A DNA stretch of 64,000 nt. It comes from Acanthosoma haemorrhoidale (lineage: Eukaryota; Arthropoda; Insecta; Hemiptera; Acanthosomatidae). Under the pieces are notes generated by a model. It was not told the DNA's origin and did not search any database. It saw nothing but the letters and a program-made list of their open reading frames with translations. The stretch's first letter is position 1; every line of letters begins with the position of its first letter. Made by a program: the position numbers and the translations under genes. Location: positions 115,649,475 through 115,713,474 of the forward strand of contig OV884013.1 in NCBI GenBank assembly GCA_930367205.1. Reading direction: 5' to 3'. Below, piece after piece: positions 1-9,507 of the stretch.

Positions 1-1368
1 ATGCAACACTTTAAGAGATAATGTGTCACCTGTTCGATCTATAAATGTGCGAGTTTATAAAAAGATTCCAGTGTTAAATTAAAAGTGTTAAACCAAATTA
101 AAAATGGTTTTGATTGAATAAAATATAATTACGAGTTATTAATATGTATCAAAAATAAATATTTTCATATCATATTCGGTTTTAGATCATAACCTGAATT
201 ATATGTTCTCGACTTAAGCGATTGGTAATATATAGTACAGAATGGAGCTTAGGTTATTATGATTATTATAATTACCTGTTTTTTAGCATATGTGAAAATA
301 AAGGACGTGTGCGCTGGTTGTAAATACAACCACACGCCTGCCCACAAATTAATATATTTATTTTCACGCACTACCACTTCTAACAGCTCATAATGCTATT
401 TCTATTTCTAATAATGGCGGTGGGTCATTTACTCCGAGTAGGGGCAATTGAAAACACTTTGTGGGCAGCCATTGTTATTGATAAACAAAAAAGTAGTGTT
501 TAATTCATTTTAAATAAATTTTAATTTATACAAAATCAAGAGATTTATTTATTTATAAAAAACCATCGAACGAAGCATAACTTTTTTTGAAGATCGACAC
601 CACTCGACGCTACCTAGCCTCAAAGATGGTAAGTCGCAGAAAGCCCTTACATACGTAAAGACAGCTGAAAGCCTATAACGACATTTTAATAAGCAACAAC
701 ATTGCCAACTATTCATGTCTGTTATATGCGTTCATTCTATTTGTAATTACATACTTGAGAGGAATGGTCCAAACGCGGCTACCGCTCATAAACATTGTGT
801 GCATGATTGCTATTTATGTTCAAACAACTATTCTATAAGTATGGTTGAGCCCCATCAACTTTAAGTTCCAAAAAAGCTCGCATTATATAGATGTAGGCAG
901 TTAAGTAATAATCAACTGATATATTTTAAAACTAATATAAAATGCAGCATGGCTACAATAAATATAATGTAAAAATTACACTTATAGATTTATTAAATAC
1001 ATTCAATTGTTCCTTAAAAGAAAAATATCACCACGTGGGTTTTGAAAAAAACAAAACAATAAACCAGTTCCGACCGTGCACACACAACACATTGTTCTTA
1101 TTTCTTCGACCTCTAACACAACAATGACATTAATAAATTACTGAGTAATATCAAAATAATGTAGTTCCTACCATATTGAGTATGGTATCAAATCCATGAT
1201 TTCGATGTCCTGAACAATATGTATTAAAATTTGGAGCTTTAGTGGGCTATAATTATAAAATAAAACATAAAATCACATTAATATATATAAAGGATCTTGG
1301 GCGTACAAAATTTTTCAATTCACAATGTTATATTTCCTTCAAGAGAAATTCAAGATTTGAATTTAGAT
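1..1368. other. AT-rich DNA, no gene seen
   Basis: No open frame longer than about 60 codons, no recognisable motif and no obvious repeat. There is a short perfect hairpin near 317-333 (GGTTGTAAATACAACC). Confidence 0.5.
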
Positions 1369-1938
1369 TCACTTCTGCCCATGGTTTAGAATTCGTATTT
1401 TTGCTTCCTTTGAAGTTTTTCTCTCTGCGTTTACTCTGCCTCTGACAACCCGCCGGGTAACACACATTTTTATCACTTTGGGTCTCAGTGATCCTCCAAA
1501 TTCATCCTTGGTTTCAATCCATTTTTGAGCCTTCTGTACAATACCTACAACTCTGTACTGGGACAAACCCTTACCTGGACGAATTACATAACAAAAACAA
1601 ATTAAATTAAACAATTTTTCGGACAACTACCGACGCATATCAGAACTATGGCATTACAAAGGTCAGCTTGGTACAAAATAAAAAGCGAACAAAATAAAAA
1701 GTATACATTAGACAAAAAGCGCCCCACCAGCAATGCTGTGTACCTGACTTCCTCATACCTTGAGTTAAAGCAGGTGACCATTGTGACCCACGGGAAAGTA
1801 CAGGACAGGAGATACCGCCCACCTCTATTCTACTCCAGGTATCAGGTTCTAAAGCCTTCCAAATACGTACTCAGGAACAAGCAAACCGCTTCGACACTTC
1901 ACCCTGTGCTTCAGGAAGAACTAACTGACCGCATATAA
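1369..1938. other. Two unassigned open frames, opposite strands
   Basis: The minus strand is open for 85 codons (1626 to 1369). It has a basic, complex C-terminal half (for example VTRRVVRGRVNAERKTSKEA) that does not look like simple-sequence translation. The plus strand is open for 96 codons (1648-1938), also basic. I recognise neither product. No splice structure or promoter ties either to a gene, and the plus-strand frame ends just before a duplicated repeat (1943-2131). One could be a degenerate exon or an old transposon remnant. Chance openness is also possible at these lengths. Confidence 0.15.
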
Positions 1939-1942
1939 TTCC

Positions 1943-2131
1943 TGCAGAACATCTGCACCTGTTCTCACATCAGCTGGTATACGAGCAGTCTGCAAAGCAT
2001 ACGACATAGCATTACCTCAATGAACTATTGTCATTGTTTTTTTTTCGAAATGCAATCCAAATAGCCACCAAGTTGCCTAGAGTACTAGCCTGGGTAAGAT
2101 GGGATACGAGAGCATGCAGGAGGGCTCATTT
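1943..2131 (+). repeat. Duplicated segment D, copy 1
   Basis: About 185 bp that recurs in the same orientation at 3392-3562. Shared blocks include TCTGCACCTGTTCTC, the stretch around the T-run, and CCAAGTTGCCTAGAGTACTA followed by CCTGGGTAAGATGGGAT. The copies differ by scattered substitutions and small indels. Similarity stops at about 2131, shortly before the 54-bp minisatellite. No coding capacity is recognised. Confidence 0.8.
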
Positions 2132-2205
2132 TAACATCTCACCCAGTCCGTTCCTGTCTGTTCATTTTCGATGTTCTTATAATATTTACTGTGACATTAC
2201 ATATT

Positions 2206-2642
2206 GTCAATTTCTTTTATTAATAAAGTGTTTTAAGACGTTATTGCAGTGAGTTCATCACCATTGTTTTTTATTAATAAAGTGTTTTAAGACTTTATTG
2301 CAGTGAGTTCATCATCAATTGCTTTTATTAATAAAGTGTTTTAAGACTTTATTGCAGTGAGTTCATCATCAATTGCTTTTATTAATAAAGTGTTTTAAGA
2401 CTTTATTGCAGTGAGTTCATCATCAATTGCTTTTATTAATAAAGTGTTTTAAGACTTTATTGCAGTGAGTTCATCATCAATTGCTTTTATTAATAAGTGT
2501 TTTAAGACTTTATTGCAGTGAGTTCATCATCAATTGCTTTTATTAATAAAGTGTTTTAAGACTTTATTGCAGAGAGTTCATCATCAATTGCTTTTATTAA
2601 TAAGTGTTTTAAGACTTTATTGCAGTGAGTTCATCATCAATT
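2206..2642. repeat. 54-bp minisatellite, about 8 units
   Basis: The block ATTAATAAAGTGTTTTAAGA recurs every 54 bp, eight times. Units 6 and 8 share a one-base deletion (AATAAGTG for AATAAAGTG), so they are 53 bp and suggest a two-unit duplication step. Each unit carries an AATAAA hexamer. The array is non-coding. Confidence 0.95.
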
Positions 2643-3186
2643 ATCGTACAAAAAATAAAAACGATACTCACTCCATTGCGTATCGAACCAGACACACACT
2701 GTAGATTCCATAACAGAGGGGATGACATACTCAATCGGTGACTACACCGCACAAAATTATTATTTCAGGTAAAGGAAGAAAAAGTTATCACAAGCCCTAT
2801 TGTGGAAGGAACACTTAGAGATCTGCCGGTACTTGCTTGAAGGTAAAACCCCTGACTCGAGAATCCTTCACACGTGGCTGAGATAATTGAGCTTAGCTAC
2901 CCCTTTAAAAAAAAAATCCTCCACACTAAACACGCCTCCTGTTTCCTGTCCACGTGTTATAAGTAATATACGAAGTGATCGTTTGTAAACCAAAACCGCT
3001 TGAATTAAAAAATTCTTTCGTCTGTGGTGTATAAATAAGGTATTAGTTTCTTGTGAAATAGCTGGTCTAAGAGTATCCTGTCAGGCTCGCTTACAGTATG
3101 GTTAATAACTAACTATTCCTCTTGAGCAGAGCTCACACCTGAGATCTAATGAATGTGCCTTTTGAGAGAGTGAAAGATCGAGAAAG
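2643..3186. other. Spacer, no gene seen
   Basis: Unassigned sequence between the minisatellite and the GA microsatellite. It has no open frame of note and no motif I can name. Confidence 0.4.
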
Positions 3187-3195
3187 AGTGAGAGT

Positions 3196-3289
<94 letters not shown>
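3187..3289. repeat. (GA)n microsatellite, about 100 bp
   Basis: An almost perfect GA dinucleotide run, preceded by imperfect GTGAGA steps. It creates open frames on both strands that translate to Arg-Glu or Ser-Leu repeats, which are artefacts of the repeat. Confidence 0.98.
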
Positions 3290-3291
<2 letters not shown>

Positions 3292-3391
3292 CCTTCGCTG
3301 TTATGTCTTTGAGCTACAAAGAGGTGGAAGGACCCTCGAGGCTCACAGACCTTCCGGGTCAAGTGGCAGCTATTCTGCGCCACTGCCCGTC

Positions 3392-3562
3392 AACAGAATA
3401 TCTACACCTGTTCTCTCATCAGCTCGTATACGTGCAAGTCTGCAAGGGATGCGACATAGAATTACTTCAATGAGCTTTTTTTTCTCGAAATACAATCCAA
3501 ATAGACACCAAGTTGCCTAGAGTACTAGCCTGGGTAAGATGGGATCCGAGAGCATGCAGGAG
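3392..3562 (+). repeat. Duplicated segment D, copy 2
   Basis: Direct-orientation partner of 1943-2131, starting about 100 bp after the GA microsatellite. Similarity ends at GAGAGCATGCAGGAG in both copies, which gives a sharp shared right edge. Confidence 0.8.
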
Positions 3563-4515
3563 TCGATTCGGAACGGTAGCGCCCTTCATATTATTAATAT
3601 TATATTTTGAAAATTATTAACAAAATGAAGAACCAGTACATGTTTGGTATTAACAATAAATATACACCTACCCCGTATTGTAGGTTGCGGTGTCACATTA
3701 TAGATCCAACCCAATCGAAGCTAATAAGTATCACGGGTAATTAAACTCAAACGGAACAGAATGAACTACGAACCATTGTCGATATCCCCCTACCCCAGCG
3801 AGGCTAAGAATGGCGCATTGGTCGAGATGACAAAAAGGTGTAACTAAGAGATCCCGTAGGAAAGAAAGGATGGAGAGACCCTGAAGGGCGAAGATGGATG
3901 ACAGAGAAAGATGGAACGACAGGTGACGGATGGTTATATCTATTCAAGTGCCACCATACTTATCCATGTTACATCTTTCGTCTTGGCTATTTATGACGTC
4001 TTCTTCACTCATTCATAACCGTATACATAAAATAAACAACACAACCAGCAAATGAGAGTGTGAGACAATGAAGAGCGAATAGACAATGATAATAGTAGCG
4101 AATAGACAATGAATGACTAGTTACAAAGAACATCCAGTGATACCTTCCCATATGAAGGTTAGTAGTTTATTTAAATTAATTACTACCTATTCATGTTCCT
4201 CCGGTGTCGTCGTGTCGCGTCAGCTAATTGTGCTGCTAGTTCACTTATCCGTATAATTTTTGATAGAATTTTCGGTACGATCATACCCGAATATAGGTAA
4301 AATAAAAGCATGATAATCAAATATGTACTAATATATACATAATAAAATGTAATAAATGGCACGGTATGGTAGGGAATTAAACCAGGACCTCTCTAATAGC
4401 TTTCTTTCGATGGTAATTAATAGTAACAGTAAGGCCCATTTCACAACAAAATTGACTGTATAAGTATGCTTTAAATAAAAGGTTATACTATTGGGGTAGT
4501 TATATAATCTTTGTA
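3563..4515. other. AT-rich DNA, no gene seen
   Basis: No long open frame. A short direct repeat, GAATAGACAATGA, occurs twice near 4077-4115. Otherwise unassigned. Confidence 0.4.
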
Positions 4516-4840
4516 GAGCAGAGTCTTTTAAAAGAAAAGAAAGAAAAGCTTTATTATGAAGTACAAGCAAAGCGCTGGTACATACAAATATTAAGAGTAA
4601 CGTTACTACATACTGGGCGGAATGTCTAAGCACGAGTGGGGGGCTAAAGCTGAGACATATATGTATAAGAAAAGGATAAGATTCTGGGAAGTAGGGAGGT
4701 CTTGGAGGGATGCAGTTGCTTACTTAAAAATAACAGGGAACCATCAGTGACTTCCATGAAGTCACGAGGCAGGTAAACAGTTCTGCTCAAACCCCTTCTA
4801 CTTGTTCTAAACATTATCTTAGCATTATAAAACTGATGAT
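4516..4840 (-). mobile_element. NLC retroelement tail, copy 1
   Basis: Read on the minus strand this matches 61668-61950: an open stretch ending in TACATATATGTCTCAGCTTTAGCC, then TAATAAAGCTTTTCTTTC and AAAAGACTCT. The AATAAA signal near one end and the dispersed opposite-strand partner suggest the 3' end of a poly(A)-type retroelement. Minus-strand frame 4856-4644 is part of it (70 codons, PRDFMEVTDGSLLFLSKQ). This copy has about 50 bp between the shared blocks at 4575 and 4630 that the other copy lacks. The family name is a local label. Confidence 0.6.
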
Positions 4841-5109
4841 AATGTTTTTTATTCAACTCTGGGTTTCACAGCTATTGACAAATTAACAAACCTTTCACGG
4901 TTGGCATAAAGATAAGTTTGCCATACCAAATGAGATCTGTTATTCATCGATGGAGACCTTAGAAAAGAACTGGTACCGTTAAAAAAAAAAAAAGGACTTT
5001 CCGTGTTAAGCGATCTCATCGCTACAATTAAGAACACATATGTCTCTACAGATCTGAAATTAACACTGCTTACTACGAAGTGCGTCCGAGGTTTACAAGT
5101 GAACTGGAA

Positions 5110-5298
5110 AAGCACTAAATGAGTAATATAATATATAAGCACTAAATGAGTAATATAATATATAAGCACTAAATGTGTAATATAATATATAAGCACTAAA
5201 TGAGTAATATAATATATAAGCACTAAATGAGTAATATAATATAAAAGCATTAAATGAGTAATATAATATATAAGCACTAAATGAGTAATATAATATAT
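5110..5298. repeat. 27-bp tandem array, 7 units
   Basis: Seven units of AAGCACTAAATGAGTAATAT plus AATATAT, with single-base variants in units 3, 5 and 6. Because 27 is a multiple of three, the minus strand stays open and translates as a nine-residue repeat (LIYYITHLV). This explains the 157-codon minus frame 5322-4849, which I do not regard as a gene. Confidence 0.95.
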
Positions 5299-6485
5299 AA
5301 ATTGAGAAAATAAATGTGGCATTGTCCCTTAAGGAGTTCCCTGCGAAGGAAGAAGAAAAATAAGGACAGGAGAATTAGCACGGTAGATAAAGCTTGAGGC
5401 TGAGACTGGATATTCCAAATGTCAGGATCGATGCCAATCCAGTAGGTTTATTTTTTCGTTGAATAAATAAATAAATTTTTTGTAGAAGAAGGAGCCTATA
5501 ACTATAAAAACATTTTATAGGATTCATGTTTATAGCTTAATAAATTCTGTGATATCAAGGAGAAACCTTTGGTTTATGGCCTTGAGTATATATAAGTCTG
5601 TTATCTGTTACATTTCTCATTTCAAAAGTTTTTCGACTGTTAAATAAATTATCGACTAAGTTCATTCTTTTTTTTTTTTTTTAGTATACTGTAAAATAGT
5701 TTCAGGGTCCACTATCACAATCGGTCAAAACATTCATTTTATAAAGTAACTAAATCAACTCGGGAGAAGTAATAAGCAGCACGTAAAATAATTGAGCTGG
5801 GATGTAGCTTGGAAACAAAAATAAATGTTGGAACAAGGCAGTAAAAATATGCGAATGAGTGAAGGAGTGAGATTCTGGAACCTGTGAGAAATGAGATGTG
5901 AGGGTACAAGGATTCAGAAAATGCCAGTTACGAAAATACCTGTTGCCTGCCATACGAAATTGTTAACTATTACAAAGTTTTGTTGAGATTGTAAAAGGTT
6001 ATGTAAAGAATTAATGAAGCAGTTACAACTACAGGCCATCCTCCCGGATGGCGATGCATAGGCTAATGGATATATGGGAAGTATAGATGTTTCGCAAAAG
6101 AATGAGATGAGATGGCACCCTGGCCTTTTGTACTATAAAGAATTTATGTTGAAAGGTATCGTCGACCCGTCCAATGCCTGGCGTCAAGAGATAAATAAAT
6201 AAACCTGTGGCCTCTAACCTTTGCTGGCGGCCTAGTCGGCGGAAAGCTTTATTCGTGTTTGGTTTATTGATCTAACTCCATAAGATCTTAAAAGGTGTGC
6301 CTCGAGAGTGCACTACGCTCAGGAGAAGAGGTACAGGCTAAGTATTATAGGTAGTTTACGCGGTCTTGGAATAGCCACGAATTCACACTGTGTATCTGAG
6401 GCTAGGTAAAAACCGCCAGGATCCCAAAGGCGAGTGTGCACAGGAAAGAGGCAGAGTTGACCGCTGGGGGAGACGCTATTAAGTA
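5299..6485. other. Unassigned DNA
   Basis: AT-rich with a 16-base T-run at about 5668 and ATAAATAAATAAA runs near 5465 and 6191. No coding signal is recognised. Confidence 0.4.
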
Positions 6486-6588
6486 AATTTTGCAGGGCCC
6501 CAGAGACCGTCGTCTTTATGGAAAGGATCCCTTCCAAGGATGTGCTGGTTTTAGCGAGACATAGGAAGAGAATCCCACTAAGAAGGTT
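6486..6588 (+). repeat. Exon-like duplicated unit, copy E1
   Basis: About 95 bp that recurs at 8158-8255 in unrelated flanks. On the plus strand the unit is preceded by TTTTGCAG and followed by AAG|GTTAAC, resembling splice acceptor and donor. One frame reads APETVVFMERIPSKDVLVLA and continues past the donor-like site to LTTLD and a stop. It could be a duplicated exon or the C-terminal end of an unrecognised mobile-element protein. A minus-strand 72-codon frame also crosses it. No product is assigned. Confidence 0.45.
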
Positions 6589-6697
6589 AACAACGCTGGA
6601 CTAAAACATAGCAAGGTTAGGAAAGAGAGGTAGTTAATTAAGAAAGCCACGGTTCACAGCAATCGCCAGTGCAGAGAGAGGGAGCAGTGTTAAATTC

Positions 6698-6800
6698 TGT
6701 CTGAAAATGCTCAGAATTTTTGCCTTATATAGGCAGGTCACTCCTGCCTACAGCAAATGGGCGTTTTATTTCGGCCAATCCTATGACAGTTTATTTTGGC
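6698..6800 (-). promoter_or_regulatory. TATA/CCAAT promoter-like site, minus strand
   Basis: Reading the minus strand there are two ATTGGCC boxes (plus-strand GGCCAATC, near 6775-6782 and 6798-6805), then TATATAAGGC (6731 downward), then TTCAGAC with its A at 6702, 29 bases below the first T of the TATA box. This spacing fits an insect TATA plus initiator core promoter. The transcript would run leftward through 6588-6486. No downstream gene is identified, so a mobile-element promoter is as likely as a host one. Confidence 0.35.
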
Positions 6801-6809
6801 CAATCAGGG

Positions 6810-7965
6810 GGCTACTACGCCAGCACCCCTAGTGATCTCTTGCTGTGCCGGGACCGTGAACTAGCCCCCTCTCTCTATACTGACGTCGCAGATTTATTGA
6901 TAAAATATGAAATCGTAGGCGGGTGTTTTCTTTCTATGTATATTATGTTAACTTCTATGTATTCGTGGTGAAGAAGTTGGCATAACAATGTTGTAATGCA
7001 AGGAGGTCTGTAGAAGGTGAAAGAATTACTGCCGGGAAATGAGTTATAAACATGGGCCCTACACCGGTATGCTAATACTACTTCCTTCAAATATATTCTC
7101 CACTTCCCTCCATTAGACCGCGCGGCAGATCCCATACACCAGAAAATTAACCCGATAATTACCTCGTACCGCCAAGTCGAGTTTGCCAACTAGTTTAGTC
7201 TTCTGTTGTGGGTTAAGCACATAACCTTCGATATTACGAGGCTGTAAAACTGGGTCTGGTCGTAATCGTAAACCCCAAGTCTTAAAGCCAGAGACAGAGT
7301 AAGTTAATATTTCATTACTACCTCCACTTAGCGGAGACTAGTTCAAAGCTTTGCAATTCTATAGAGCTTTCAGCCATACAAGCATACCTTTCAGGGTCGT
7401 TGAATTACCTTGAATAAATAAAACCTATTTCTTTATATTATATCTTTATAACAAGTTATTATGTTTACATTCAATCGGCTATAAACCGTCATAACAATCT
7501 ATTAGTTACTTCAATCTAACCAATGATTCATATCTACTGTACATAACCTACCGGAAAAATAAATAAAAATGATTGCAGCAGTTCACATTATGGCGCGATT
7601 TATGAAAAAAATTTGATTTCCTACAGAAGCCAGACCACACACAAAGTGGAATGTCCGGACAGATATTAATTGCAGGTGGAAAAAACTGTTCACGGATCAG
7701 TGTGGTCTTTCTAAATGTTAAGTTGTTAAATGAACTGTAAACTGACTTGCATTCTTTAGGAAGTGTACATAGAGAACAAAGTGAGATCTTTCGGGAACGA
7801 ACCTGGGATGCGAGTTAATAGTTATATTTTGTAATTGTTAAAAAACATTTATTCGAGGCTTAAAACTTACAGATAGGAAGGGGGCCTTTTTATTTTTAAC
7901 CAATACATGAACAACACATTTAGAGATGAAGTTAAATATATCAGTCAGATAGATGAAATACTTGT
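6810..7965. other. Unassigned DNA
   Basis: Only short open frames, with no motif or repeat I can support. Confidence 0.4.
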
Positions 7966-8131
7966 AGATATAGGATTTGCGATATGTTGCGATGCTGGAA
8001 TTGATGGCGGATATAAGTCTGAAAAGGTTACATGAGTAGGGCGGTACGAAGAGCTGGCATCTGTTCGCGGTAAGAAGAGCCCTCAACGATGAAAGCATGT
8101 GAACTATTCACACATGCACACGGCATGTAAC
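7966..8131 (-). repeat. Inverted repeat, left arm
   Basis: About 165 bp whose reverse complement recurs at 8983-9155. Shared blocks include GTGTGAATAGTTCACATGCT, TTGAGGGCTCTTCTTACC, ACAGATGC and ACTTATATCCGCCATCAAT. The arms are roughly 85% alike by eye and enclose about 850 bp holding E2, a JkA fragment and unassigned DNA. Confidence 0.85.
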
Positions 8132-8157
8132 GGTATATTATAAAACTACTAGTTACA

Positions 8158-8255
8158 TATTGTAGGGCCCCGGAGATCGTCGTCTGCATGGAAGGATCCC
8201 TTCAAGGGTATGCTGGTTTTAGCGAGACGAAGCCAGCGAATCCCACTAGGAAGGT
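8158..8255 (+). repeat. Exon-like duplicated unit, copy E2
   Basis: Partner of 6486-6588. It is preceded by ATTGTAG and followed by GGAAG|GTGTGA, so both splice-like edges are kept although the flanks differ. Two one-base deletions relative to E1 change the frame in the middle, but a frame remains open across the unit. It lies inside the loop of the inverted repeat 7966-9155. Confidence 0.45.
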
Positions 8256-8371
8256 GTGAAAGTTAAATATATTACACCATATTATATAATTATATATATT
8301 CGGTGTAACAAGTATACACTTCTTAACTGTATAATCACGCCTGTAGCAAGTAACTTTATTTCTTCTGGCTT

Positions 8372-8577
8372 TGAAGGATATCCCATCTCTCAATAGAAAA
8401 TAAATTACTAATCTACAAAGTTATATTTAGGCCAATCTGGACATACGGAATAGAGCTATGGGGTAAAGAAAAAAAGTCGAACATCAAGTGTAACCAATCC
8501 TTTCAATCAAAAGTTCTGAGAACAATAGTAAATGCCCCTTATTACGTCAGCAACAAAACCCTTCATAGCGATCTTAT
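8372..8577 (+). mobile_element. JkA fragment, truncated at both ends
   Basis: Matches the end of the JkA reverse transcriptase frame, from the ISHLSIENK region through YVSNKTLHSDL, corresponding to about 23425-23630 of the full element. The 3' UTR is missing, so this is not a simple 5'-truncated insertion. It was probably cut by a later rearrangement linked to the surrounding inverted repeat. Confidence 0.85.
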
Positions 8578-8982
8578 ATATTATAATACATGGTGATAAG
8601 TAAGAGAGACAGGCAGAAAGAAAAGCTACACGGTATGTATAAATAATAGAGCCAAGAGGGCTGTATACCAAAGTGACATGACGAGATGTAGAGATAAATT
8701 AAGACGTCAGAAACACAGAGGGTCGGTAAAAAAAAACCATCACGAAGGTTGACATGACGGAGAGCAGAGGACGGTTCCGTGAAAGAAGAAGTTAAAAAAC
8801 AAGTGGAAATGAAGATGGCCTTATTCGGCTGCTGATTGGAAGAAGCCAACAAAAGGACTACACCTGTCACCCAGTAGCAGGAGGGGAGCTTCTTTTCAGA
8901 AAGTAACTTCATTTATTCTTCTTTTCACAGAATAAATTGTATCACTTATTTCTTCTGTTATTATATAGTATATAGCTGGCCC

Positions 8983-9155
8983 GTTACATGCAGTGTGCAT
9001 GTGTGAATAGTTCACATGCTTTCATTGTTGAGGGCTCTTCTTACCACGAACAGATGCTAAGCCTTACCCACCCTTCTCATGTAACCCTTTCAGACTTATA
9101 TCCGCCATCAATCTCGCAACACAACATATCGCTTATCCCATATCTACAAACCGGC
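8983..9155 (+). repeat. Inverted repeat, right arm
   Basis: Reverse-complement partner of 7966-8131. Similarity begins at GTTACATGC and fades after ATATCTACAAAC. The sequences beyond the arms are unrelated. Confidence 0.85.
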
Positions 9156-9356
9156 TCACAGGTACACTTGTCTTTGTTCTTCAAGCATACTCCCTTTGGA
9201 ACTCAGTAATAAATAATTAATTTACAGCTTAACTGTCTTCACAAAGTACTTGCAATGTTCGCTCCACCATTCACGCCACCCAACTTTCTGAAATGCTTAA
9301 TAATCAGCTCATATTACTATACCACAATTCTTGTTGATGGTGAAACTTACTAATAA

Positions 9357-9507
9357 TAATAGAAATTACTAATCTACAAAGTTATACTTAAGCCAATCTG
9401 GACATACGGAATGAGCCATGGGGGACAGCAAAAAAGTCGAACATCAAGCGTATCCGATTATTTAATCCAAAGTCCTGAGAAAAATACTGAATGCCCCTTA
9501 TTACTTA
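9357..9507 (+). mobile_element. JkA fragment, truncated at both ends
   Basis: About 150 bp equivalent to 23450-23600 of JkA (LLIYKVILKPIWTYGIE region onward), more diverged than most copies. It ends at CCTTATTACT without a 3' UTR. Confidence 0.8.

Noticed and set aside
3102..3520. Ser-Leu and Arg-Glu repeat proteins on both strands
   Set aside because: Pure translation of the GA microsatellite with short unrelated ends.
4849..5322. 157-codon minus-strand membrane-like protein
   Set aside because: Its hydrophobic nine-residue repeats come from a 27-bp tandem array.
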